A stretch of 9,565 bases of DNA from an uncultured Anaerovibrio sp. (GTDB taxonomy: Bacteria > Bacillota > Negativicutes > Selenomonadales > Selenomonadaceae), in the NCBI GenBank assembly GCA_934196075.1, contig CAKPVW010000062.1:1-9565 (forward strand), given 5' to 3'. Under the pieces are notes generated by a model that made no database searches, was not told the DNA's origin, and saw only the letters and a list, made by a program, of their open reading frames with translations. Position 1 is the stretch's first letter. Every line of letters begins with the position of its first letter. Shown here one piece after another: positions 1 through 5,645 of this stretch. The translations under genes and the position numbers were made by a program.

Positions 1-818
1 GGAACACCGATGCAGAGATCATCCTCGCCATACTCGCCCTCGAGATATACACAGCAAGGAATGAGCTTCTTGCCATCAGTGATGATGGACTTAACCAGCT
101 CACCGGCAGCAGCACCAGGAGCATACCAAGCGGAAGTGCCCAGCAGCTTAGTCAGGGTAGCACCGCCAACCTTGGTCTGTGCAATAGCATCCTCAAGCTC
201 TGCCTCGCTGAGGAGGTGAGATACAGGAATACCCTTGTAAGTAGCAATGGATCCGAGAGGAACCATGGTCTTATCGCTATGACCACCGATTACCATGCCC
301 TCAATGTCGGTAGGAGTTGCTGGATAGCCAGCCTTCTGGAGAGCCTTGGACAGGAAATAACGGAAACGGGAGCTGTCGAGCATACCGCCCATGCCGATTA
401 CGTGATTCTTAGGCAGACCGGAATTCTTCAGTGCCAAATAGGTCATAGCATCCATTGGGTTGGAGATTACGATGAAGATAGCATCTGGAGAATACTTTAC
501 AGCCTGCTCAATAACGCTGCCAACAATACCAGCGTTAACGCCGATAAGATCCTCACGGCTCATACCAGGCTTACGAGGAATACCGGAAGTGATAACAACA
601 ACCTTGGAACCTGCAGTAGCTGCATAGTCGTTGGTAACACCGGTAATAGTAGTGTTGAAGTTCAGGATCTGTGCAGTCTGCATCATATCCATAGCCTTAC
701 CTTCGGAAACGCCCTCTTTGATATCGAGCAGAACTACTTCGCTAGCATAACCTGCGCTGGCAATTACGTTTGCTGCTGTTGCTCCTACATTACCTGCGCC
801 TACAACTGTTACTTTCAT
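1..818 (-). CDS. mdh: Malate dehydrogenase (NAD-dependent), 3' end cut off by the window
   Basis: This enzyme of the LDH/MDH family interconverts malate and oxaloacetate with NAD(H) in the cytoplasm, feeding the reductive succinate/propionate branch in fermenters. 272 residues are visible; family members have about 310-315, so roughly 40 C-terminal residues lie beyond the left edge. The Rossmann motif GAGNVGAT is at residues 7-14, and Asp32 at the end of strand 2 favours NAD over NADP. The active-site loop TSGIPRKPGM (77-86) has Arg82, where lactate dehydrogenases carry Gln, so malate is the likely substrate. Arg88, Asn120, the Asp148/Arg151 pair and catalytic His180 in GGHSD are all present. 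The ATG at 816-818 is preceded by a perfect AGGAGG (828-833) 9 nt away. It appears monocistronic from its own promoter, with the permease terminator lying upstream. Confidence in family is high; MDH over LDH rests on Arg82. Confidence 0.95.
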   Translation of the reverse strand, partial: MKVTVVGAGNVGATAANVIASAGYASEVVLLDIKEGVSEGKAMDMMQTAQILNFNTTITGVTNDYAATAGSKVVVITSGIPRKPGMSREDLIGVNAGIVGSVIEQAVKYSPDAIFIVISNPMDAMTYLALKNSGLPKNHVIGMGGMLDSSRFRYFLSKALQKAGYPATPTDIEGMVIGGHSDKTMVPLGSIATYKGIPVSHLLSEAELEDAIAQTKVGGATLTKLLGTSAWYAPGAAAGELVKSIITDGKKLIPCCVYLEGEYGEDDLCIGV

Positions 819-841
819 TTAAAAATTCCTCCTTTTATACT

Positions 842-865
842 ACAGGCATACAACAGTATGTCTGT
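842..865. repeat. Dyad in the mdh leader
   Basis: Two 10-base arms (842-851 and 856-865) are complementary at 9 of 10 positions around a 4-nt centre. It lies between the predicted mdh start of transcription and the AGGAGG site. It could be an operator just downstream of the promoter or a 5' hairpin in the mRNA; the sequence does not decide. Confidence 0.4.
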
Positions 866-880
866 CCTTTAACTAATGAT

Positions 881-909
881 ATTATAACAAATATTAATGC
901 TTTTGTATA
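881..909 (-). promoter_or_regulatory. Promoter of mdh
   Basis: On the minus strand, TATACA (904-909) and TATAAT (881-886) are separated by 17 bp. The -10 is also extended, with TG one base upstream of TATAAT. Transcription would start near 874, giving a leader of about 55 nt. It sits between the permease terminator and mdh, so mdh does not depend on read-through. Confidence 0.65.
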
Positions 910-933
910 GCAAATTTTGCATTAAATTTATGT

Positions 934-969
934 AAAAAAAAGACATGGTGCAGTACCCCACACCATGCC
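934..969 (-). terminator. Rho-independent terminator of the permease gene
   Basis: Reading the minus strand, arms 961-969 and 942-950 form a 9-bp stem (CATGGTG/CACCATG core plus a G-U and a G-C pair) with a 10-nt loop. A run of eight T follows directly (941-934). It begins 16 bases after the permease stop codon and separates that unit from mdh. Confidence 0.85.
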
Positions 970-985
970 CCTAAAAGATACAATT

Positions 986-2358
986 TTATTGGGAAACTGC
1001 CGCTCTACGCAATCTCCACCGTTGAATTCTATATACCACCATAGGCACAATCAAGAAGGGAACTCCCACCAACAGGCTTTCCCGCAAATCCGGTTCAAAG
1101 GCCAAAACCACCAAGCAAAAAACCTGAGCCCAAATACCAAATAAGGTTACATATGGGAAAAATGGGGTTTTGTATTTCAGAGTGGCAAAACTGCCATCAG
1201 CCACCACCTGCTTGCGAAATCTATATTGACTCCAGCAAATAGAAATCCAGGCTATAGCTCCTGTAAAACCAGATAAAGCCAATAAATAGGTATAAACTGC
1301 TGCGCTGGCGTCAAAGCTGTACAGCAAAATGATAAACCAGCAGGACACAATAGAAATCAGCACTGCATTCTTGGGCATGCCATTACTATTCAGCTCTGCC
1401 AGCTTCTTGGGGGCCATTCCCAAAGTAGCCAAGGAATACATAGCCCGGCTGGTACCGTAAAGTCCGGAATTGGAGCAGGATAACGCCGCTGTCAGCACCA
1501 CAAAAGCAAAAAGAGCTGCAAATCTATCTAGACCATAGTTAGCCATGGCTACAGCAAAAACGCTATCATCCAAACCTGCCTGATCCCATGGCAGAATCGA
1601 AATCAAAATTGAAATTGGAATAATATACAAAGCGATAATTCGCCAGGTTACATTCCGCACAGCCATAGGAATACTCTTCTCTGGATTCTTGCACTCCCCA
1701 GCAGCTAAACCAATAATTTCTGTTCCCTGAAAATTGACCAGAATAATGGTCATAGTAAGAATAATTGACCAATATCCATGTGGCGCAAAGCCCCCACTGC
1801 CTAGGAAAATACTGCTGCCAATATATCCCTGCTGACCAATAATACCCATGATAATCAAAAAACCTACAATACTAAAAGCAATCAAAGCCACTATCTTAAT
1901 AATAGCCAGCCAAAATTCACTTCGCCAAATTTATCCACATGGAACAAGTTGACAATTGTTACAAGCAAACCAAAAAGAACCGCCCACCACAATTGGCTTA
2001 TCTGAGGAACAAAATTATTCATAATGATGCCCGCAGCAATCATTTCTGATGGCACATAGGACACCCAGGTCATCCAATAGGTCCAGCCTACGCCACAAGC
2101 CCAGGTAGGACCAATGTATTTTCGGGCATAAGTAACAAATGAACCTGCTATGGGCTCAGCCACAGCCAGTTCAGCCAGACAAAGCATAACACACAATACA
2201 ATTGCCCCACCCAAAAGATATGATAAAATGGCTGCAGGGCCTGCCTTTTCCAATACATATCCGGTTCCTAAAAAATAGCCGCTGCCAATAATTCCTCCTA
2301 GGGAAATAAGCTGCAAATGGCGATTTTTCAACCCTCTGTTCATTTTTGGCTCGTTCAT
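986..2358 (-). pseudogene. Amino acid permease (APC superfamily, AAT-like), split by a -1 frameshift
   Basis: This is a membrane transporter of the amino acid/polyamine/organocation superfamily, probably an amino acid:proton symporter; the substrate cannot be told. TM1 carries the family signature GGIIGSGYFLGTG (residues 21-33 from the ATG at 2358), and GTEIIGLAAGE in the second fragment is typical of TM6. The 5' frame stops at 1891-1893. The 3' frame resumes family-like sequence (EFWLAIIKIVALIAF) from 1918. One base is missing after GT at 1919-1920; restoring it gives KFGEV-EFWLAI and a 457-residue protein, normal for the family. The break falls inside a membrane segment, so neither piece should work alone, although a GTG overlaps the stop as TAGTG. 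The start is uncertain: in-frame candidates are TTG 2400, ATG 2391, ATG 2358 and ATG 2343, none with a good ribosome site. A sequencing or assembly error could explain the shift. Confidence 0.8.
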
Positions 2359-2363
2359 TGTCC

Positions 2364-2424
2364 TTGTAACACAACCTTTCCTGATAGGCATCCTATTCAA
2401 GAATGCTCACTACTTGTAATACAA
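2364..2424 (-). promoter_or_regulatory. Pair of 11-bp palindromes, candidate operator of the permease gene
   Basis: TTGTAACACAA (2364-2374) and TTGTAATACAA (2414-2424) share the core CTTGTAAYACAAC. The second is a perfect palindrome around one central base and the first has one mismatch. They are exactly 50 bp apart, about five helical turns, which suits a dimeric repressor bound cooperatively on one face. They lie downstream of the predicted permease -10 and upstream of ATG 2358, which supports a start at 2358 or 2343. The regulator is unknown. Confidence 0.45.
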
Positions 2425-2438
2425 CATTATTCTAGTGT

Positions 2439-2447
2439 ATAATACCA
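2439..2447 (-). promoter_or_regulatory. Extended -10 promoter of the permease gene
   Basis: On the minus strand TG-G-TATTAT matches an extended -10 element; no clear -35 is seen at 16-18 bp. It faces away from the chromate-transporter promoter. The overlapping GTATAATAC is itself palindromic. Confidence 0.4.
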
Positions 2448-2507
2448 CTTTTTAGCCTGAAATACTACAAAAATTTAACTAAATTTTCTGCGTTTCACAA
2501 GCAAAAA

Positions 2508-2516
2508 TGATATAAT
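2508..2516 (+). promoter_or_regulatory. Extended -10 promoter of the chromate-transporter pair
   Basis: TG-A-TATAAT is a full extended -10 element; the -35 region is poor, as is usual for that class. The predicted start is near 2523, giving a leader of about 25 nt. A palindrome, AAAATTT-AACT-AAATTTT (2470-2487), is centred about 45 bp upstream of the start and could be an activator site. Confidence 0.55.
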
Positions 2517-2547
2517 TAAGAAGAAATAATATTTAGGAGGTTTGGCA

Positions 2548-3129
2548 ATGCCAGAACAAAAATTAACGATTCAACCGGGCACCCGGCATTTTTACTGGAT
2601 ACTATTCAAAAGCACCTTTCTCATCAGCGCTTTTACCGTAGGAGGGGGTATGGTTATCATTCCTCTTTTAAAGGCCAAATTTGTTGATGAATACGGCTGG
2701 ATAGACGATAAAGAAACTTTGGATATTGTGGCCATTGCCCAATCCATGCCAGGAGTTATGGCTATCAATGCTTCTATTATGCTGGGCTATCGCATGTCCG
2801 GTCTGATGGGTACCATGGTAACCTTGATGGCAACTATATTACCACCATTAATTACCATGTCTCTTATAGCTCTATTTTATGATTTATTTGCTCATAATCA
2901 CTACATACAATTGGTATTAAAGGGTATGCAGTGTGGTGCTACTGCCATTATTATCAATGTAGTTATCAATTTAGTACAGAAACTCTTCAAAAAAAAGCTT
3001 ATCCTTCCCTGCTTAATTTTCTTTGGTACTATGCTTGCCGTACTAGTCTTTGACGTTAATCTTATGTACTGCGTTATTGTGGATGGTCTAATTGGTCTGG
3101 CACTTTTGCGCAACCCAAAATACAATTAA
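2548..3129 (+). CDS. Chromate transporter family half-protein, first of pair
   Basis: A 193-residue membrane protein of the short-chain CHR family. Single-domain CHR proteins are encoded as tandem pairs and are thought to work together as heterodimers, exporting chromate in the characterised cases; in an anaerobe the natural anion may be different. The glycine motif FTVGGGMVIIP (29-39) and the QSMPG segment (65-69) are family hallmarks, followed by hydrophobic stretches to the C-terminus. The second proline usual in the PGP motif is Val70 here, whereas the partner keeps PGP. ATG 2548 is chosen over the upstream TTG 2542 because AGGAGG (2535-2540) sits 7 nt before it. The partner gene follows after 12 bp, so the two are co-transcribed. 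The family is firm, the substrate inferred. Confidence 0.88.
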   Translation: MPEQKLTIQPGTRHFYWILFKSTFLISAFTVGGGMVIIPLLKAKFVDEYGWIDDKETLDIVAIAQSMPGVMAINASIMLGYRMSGLMGTMVTLMATILPPLITMSLIALFYDLFAHNHYIQLVLKGMQCGATAIIINVVINLVQKLFKKKLILPCLIFFGTMLAVLVFDVNLMYCVIVDGLIGLALLRNPKYN

Positions 3130-3141
3130 GGAGGCACCAAC

Positions 3142-3708
3142 ATGGATATTTGCTTACTACTTTATTGGGAGTTTTTCAAAATCGGTTTATTCTGTGTAGG
3201 TGGTGGCTACGCCTCTATGCCTTGGATTCAAGCAGCGGTGGTAGATAATTATCATTGGCTTACCATGAATGAATTTATTGATATTTTCACCATCTCCCAG
3301 ATGACCCCTGGACCTATTGGCATTAATGCTGCTACCTTTGCCGGCACCAAAATTGCTGGCTTCTGGGGTTCAATTGCTGCTACAATAGGCTTTGTGACTC
3401 CTTCCTTAATTCTATGCCTAGGCGTAACTTGGCTGCTGAAAAAATATGGAGATATCAGTGCTATCAAGGGTATATTAAACGGATTGCGACCTGCTGTCAT
3501 CGCCTTGATTTTTGTCGCAGGACTTAGCTTTGTTTACCTATCTATCTGGAACACAGAGACAATGCCTACTAATTTTAATCTATTTGATACCAAGGGCATT
3601 ATCATTTTGGCCCTTGCCTTGATTGCTGTCCGTCGCAAAATGGGTGTAATAAATCTTTTAGCCCTTAGCGGAGTATGTGGATTGTTATTGGGAATAGCAG
3701 GACTTTAA
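3142..3708 (+). CDS. Chromate transporter family half-protein, second of pair
   Basis: A 188-residue CHR-family membrane protein, partner of the gene just upstream. FCVGGGYASMP (17-27) matches the glycine motif, and QMTPGPIGINAATFAG (53-68) is the complete PGP signature. Several hydrophobic helices follow, ending in a short hydrophobic tail. AAGGAGG (3128-3134) overlaps the stop codon of the first gene and lies 7 nt from the ATG, so translation of the two is likely coupled. The pair resembles the two-gene short-chain arrangement known from Bacillus. The transcript should end in the hairpin at 3741-3817. The function may be chromate efflux or transport of another oxyanion such as sulfate; nothing nearby (no regulator or reductase) decides. 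Confidence 0.88.
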   Translation: MDICLLLYWEFFKIGLFCVGGGYASMPWIQAAVVDNYHWLTMNEFIDIFTISQMTPGPIGINAATFAGTKIAGFWGSIAATIGFVTPSLILCLGVTWLLKKYGDISAIKGILNGLRPAVIALIFVAGLSFVYLSIWNTETMPTNFNLFDTKGIIILALALIAVRRKMGVINLLALSGVCGLLLGIAGL

Positions 3709-3740
3709 CATATCATAAGCAAATTTTTTCAAATAAAATA

Positions 3741-3817
3741 AAAAGCCATTGACAAATTTCTAGAGTTGCCAGTCCCTACGACTGTATATGACTTCTAAAT
3801 TTCTGTCAATGGCTTTT
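3741..3817. terminator. Bidirectional terminator with a large structured loop
   Basis: Arms 3741-3754 and 3804-3817 form a perfect 14-bp stem (core GCCATTGACA/TGTCAATGGC), with an A-rich run on the left and TTTT on the right, so it serves both strands between two convergent genes. The 49-nt interior is not random: AGTT (3764-3767) can pair with GACT (3790-3793), and AGTC (3771-3774) with GACT (3780-3783). These form inner stems, and AATTT/AAATT extends the outer stem after a small bulge. Confidence 0.75.
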
Positions 3818-3830
3818 CTTGTATGAAAGC

Positions 3831-4622
3831 TCAATCAATCTGAATATGAAATAATTTTTGTGATAAATTTATCATCTCTGGACTTTGACTACTGTTCAGC
3901 CATTCAATCTGCCCCATTTCCTGTCTATCAGACAAAAGCTGACGGCGAAATAGTCTCCTTCTAAGCTGTCTAGCTGTACCAGCTGCTCCATCGTATATTT
4001 TGACCTGAGATCCCAACAGCTCTCCTATAACTTTACGAACAAAGGGATAATGCGTGCATCCCAGCACCACACCATCTACTGGTGCATTCCCCAAAGTCTT
4101 GAAATACCCCTGCAAAAATTCTCGCAGGGCGGGAGAATCCAACTCCCCTCGCTCGACAAATTCCGGCAGTCCTGGCAATGGCAGCTTGATAATTTCAGCT
4201 TTGCTTTGCCACTGCTCCAAAAGATTAGCAAACTTTTTTTCTCGCAGAGTAGCCTCTGTGGCCAGCACCACTACCCTGCCATTAGGACAGCCTATTACCG
4301 CTGGCTTCAAAGCTGGTTCAATGGCCACAATAGGAAGCTGTGGATATTCCTCCCGCAAACGACGCCCTGCTGCACTGCTAGCTGTATTGCAGGCAATAAC
4401 AACACCCTTAACCCCTTTGGCTATCAGCTTCTGCACCACATTTTCTGTCAATTCATAGATATTCTCTGTACTGCGGCTGCCATAAGGCGCATTGGCAGAA
4501 TCTCCATAGAAAATAAAATTTTCATGGGGCAGCAGCTGCACCAACTCCCTAAGGACGCTGATTCCTCCCATGCCACTATCCATCACACCAATAGGTGCAT
4601 TTTTATCTAAATTAATCTCCAT
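3831..4622 (-). CDS. murI: Glutamate racemase
   Basis: It makes D-glutamate from L-glutamate for peptidoglycan synthesis in the cytoplasm, without a cofactor, using two cysteines. At 263 residues it is a normal family length. The N-terminal motif GVMDSGMGG (12-20) supplies Asp15. YGDSANAPYG (39-48), ACNTAS with catalytic Cys78, and LGCTHYP with catalytic Cys189 are all intact. Asp/Glu racemase relatives share the fold, but the exact CNTAS/GCTHYP pairing favours MurI. ATG 4622 is the natural start: the first motif follows after 11 residues, although the ribosome site is weak (GGAAG about 10 nt upstream). It stands alone between a bidirectional terminator and the long regulatory region shared with hsp20. 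Confidence 0.95.
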   Translation of the reverse strand: MEINLDKNAPIGVMDSGMGGISVLRELVQLLPHENFIFYGDSANAPYGSRSTENIYELTENVVQKLIAKGVKGVVIACNTASSAAGRRLREEYPQLPIVAIEPALKPAVIGCPNGRVVVLATEATLREKKFANLLEQWQSKAEIIKLPLPGLPEFVERGELDSPALREFLQGYFKTLGNAPVDGVVLGCTHYPFVRKVIGELLGSQVKIYDGAAGTARQLRRRLFRRQLLSDRQEMGQIEWLNSSQSPEMINLSQKLFHIQID

Positions 4623-4673
4623 TAGTTATACACTTCCATTTTATTTACCACAAAATAATAAATCATATTTTAC

Positions 4674-4702
4674 ATTATAACCCCTATACTATTCAAAGAA
4701 AA
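4674..4702 (-). promoter_or_regulatory. Likely murI promoter
   Basis: On the minus strand TATAAT (4674-4679) is a perfect -10. At 17 bp upstream the hexamer TTTTCT (4697-4702) is a poor -35 and lies inside the palindrome at 4691-4725. The predicted start is near 4667, giving a leader of about 45 nt. The overlap suggests that a protein bound to the palindrome would control this promoter. Confidence 0.5.
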
Positions 4703-4725
4703 TGATTTTTTCATTTTCTTTCAAT
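4691..4725. repeat. Long AT-rich palindrome upstream of murI
   Basis: AAAGAAAATGA (4695-4705) and TCATTTTCTTT (4711-4721) form a perfect 11-bp inverted repeat around five T. Three further outer pairs follow a single mismatch, giving 14 of 15 matched. It covers the murI -35 region and has no GC-rich stem or T-run, so it reads better as an operator than as a terminator. The ATGA...TCAT core is faintly reminiscent of Fur-type boxes, but the centre is too wide for the consensus. Confidence 0.5.
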
Positions 4726-4824
4726 GGGGTTTCGACGAGGGTAGAGATATTGGCCCCCCCTTGTCATTAACACGACATCCCGCCACCTATAGAGGTGAGG
4801 AACATCGGACACCTCGTTATAGCA
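4726..4824. other. GC-rich island with competing stems, possible small RNA or leader
   Basis: This non-coding stretch is clearly richer in G and C than the AT-rich DNA on both sides. It contains a run of seven C (4754-4760) and several inverted repeats. CACCT (4784-4788) pairs with AGGTG (4793-4797); GAGGTG (4792-4797) pairs with CACCTC (4810-4815); ACGAGG (4735-4740) pairs with CCTCGT (4812-4817). The last two share bases, as do the first two, so the folds exclude one another. On the minus strand an extended -10 (TGC-TATAAC, 4816-4824) could start an RNA here running toward murI. The hsp20 transcript starts downstream at about 4926, so it would not include this region. It matches no RNA family I can name. 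Confidence 0.4.
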
Positions 4825-4865
4825 GAAATACACTAGTCATGCTACATTCAACTTATTCCCAAGAT

Positions 4866-4966
4866 AAAAGTCAAAAAATCAAAACTTTTTCTTGACTTTT
4901 TGACTAATATGGCTATAATAATAATCAGAAAGAGCAAAAAGTCAAAGAGCTACTCAGGGAGTCAAA
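4866..4966 (+). promoter_or_regulatory. Five RGTCAAA-type heptamers around the hsp20 promoter
   Basis: AGTCAAA occurs on the plus strand at 4869-4875, 4940-4946 and 4960-4966 (the last two 20 bp apart). On the minus strand AGTCAAA is at 4899-4905 and AGTCAAG at 4891-4897. TTGACTTTTT (4892-4901) and AAAAAGTCAA (4936-4945) form a perfect inverted pair flanking the -10. RGTCAAA is the half-site of the class III heat-shock repressor CtsR, but CtsR operators are tandem copies at 10-bp pitch, which is not the spacing here. Control by CtsR or another stress regulator is inference. Confidence 0.5.
4892..4919 (+). promoter_or_regulatory. Promoter of hsp20
   Basis: TTGACT (4892-4897) and TATAAT (4914-4919) are 16 bp apart, a strong housekeeping sigma-A promoter. 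Transcription should start near 4926, leaving a leader of about 160 nt before ATG 5089. The -35 is itself part of the GTCAAA repeat cluster, so a bound repressor would block RNA polymerase. No CIRCE element is visible. Confidence 0.75.
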
Positions 4967-5064
4967 ACAACGAGTAACGTGAAACATAGCCTTGTTGCTT
5001 AACTAAAATTAGTAGTTCTCACATACATAACTAATACTCTTCCCTATGTATTTTAATTTAGCGT

Positions 5065-5082
5065 GATTCTTTGAAAGGAGTC
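5065..5082 (+). promoter_or_regulatory. Hairpin masking the hsp20 ribosome site, candidate RNA thermometer
   Basis: GAUUCUU (5065-5071) can pair with AGGAGUC (5076-5082) around the loop UGAA, giving seven pairs of which two are G-U. The second arm includes the Shine-Dalgarno AAGGAG (5075-5080), 8 nt before the start codon. U-rich pairing to the ribosome site by a weak, wobble-containing stem is the hallmark of heat-sensing leaders, which are common upstream of small heat shock genes. An alternative masking arm is ACUCUU (5036-5041). Another leader dyad, ATACATA/TATGTAT, lies at 5023-5029 and 5045-5051. Confidence 0.5.
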
Positions 5083-5088
5083 CTAATT

Positions 5089-5556
5089 ATGTTCGGTTTA
5101 GTTCCATTTGGTTCCAAGAAAAATAACGAAGTTGCCAAGAGAGAGGATGGCTTCAACAGCCTGTTTGACGTTTTTAACGATTCCTTCTTCAGCAATCCCT
5201 TTGCCGGCTTTGGCGATATGCCTATGACCGCAAATATGAAGGTTGATGTAAAGGATAATGGTGATTCCTATGAGCTGATTGCCGATTTGCCAGGCGTAGA
5301 CAAAAAGGATATTTCTCTGAACTACGATAACAACTATCTGACGATTGAGGCGCATAAGGACGAAAGCAATGACCAGAAGGATGACAAGGGCAACTACATC
5401 CGCCGTGAGCGTCATACTGGCACCATCAGCCGTTCCTTCTATATTGACAGCATTGACGAAAGCAAGATTGATGCTGAATTTGAAGGCGGTGTTCTGAAGG
5501 TTGTTATGCCTAAATCCCCTGAGGTTCAGCGCAATACCAAAATTGATATTAAATAA
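5089..5556 (+). CDS. Small heat shock protein, Hsp20/alpha-crystallin family
   Basis: An ATP-independent holdase of 155 residues that binds unfolding proteins and assembles into oligomers in the cytoplasm. A phenylalanine-rich N-terminal arm (about 21-45) is followed by the alpha-crystallin domain (about 50-140). This contains ADLPGVDKKDI (65-75), the conserved YIRRERHTGTISRSF region (103-117) and the closing motif A-x4-GVL at 129-136. The C-terminal IDI (152-154) is the IxI motif that docks neighbouring dimers. ATG 5089 is chosen over TTG 5071 because AAGGAG lies 8 nt upstream of the ATG and inside the longer frame. It is a single-gene unit with its own promoter and terminator. Expression is probably controlled at both promoter and translation level, as described for the repeats and hairpin upstream. 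Confidence 0.95.
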   Translation: MFGLVPFGSKKNNEVAKREDGFNSLFDVFNDSFFSNPFAGFGDMPMTANMKVDVKDNGDSYELIADLPGVDKKDISLNYDNNYLTIEAHKDESNDQKDDKGNYIRRERHTGTISRSFYIDSIDESKIDAEFEGGVLKVVMPKSPEVQRNTKIDIK

Positions 5557-5603
5557 CCCCTAATATCCCATATTTGATTTCCTACCCTTTGCTATTGGAT
5601 AGC

Positions 5604-5641
5604 AATAAGAGCCCTGACGAAGTTTCGTCAGGGCTCTTATT
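5604..5641. terminator. Bidirectional terminator between hsp20 and the hydrogenase operon
   Basis: Arms 5604-5621 and 5624-5641 are a perfect 18-bp inverted repeat with only GT between them, so the inner pairs must open to form the loop. The core is GAGCCCTGACGA. A T-rich tail follows on the plus strand, and the AATAAG arm end gives a T-rich tail on the minus strand. It is shared by two convergent units. A second small hairpin, TTGCTAT-TGG-ATAGCAA, overlaps its left end (5589-5605). Confidence 0.9.
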
Positions 5642-5645
5642 TATT

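Noticed and set aside
216..872. Long plus-strand open frame of 218 codons.
   Set aside because: It lies opposite the malate dehydrogenase gene, which has intact motifs, a ribosome site and a promoter on the minus strand.
2343..2460. T-box or riboswitch control of the amino acid permease.
   Set aside because: The predicted leader is only about 75-90 nt and has no T-box sequence or terminator/antiterminator pair.
4726..4745. Sequence resembling the 5' D-loop-like motif of tmRNA (GGTTTCGACGAGGG).
   Set aside because: No 5' acceptor strand, no tag-peptide reading frame and no T-arm/CCA-type 3' end follow within about 350 nt before hsp20, so a tmRNA gene is not supported.
4816..4845. Thirty-base segment with TAGCA/TGCTA ends resembling a CRISPR repeat.
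   Set aside because: Only one copy exists; no spacers or cas genes are present.
4623..5088. CIRCE (HrcA) element at hsp20.
   Set aside because: No TTAGCACTC/GAGTGCTAA inverted repeat is present on either strand.
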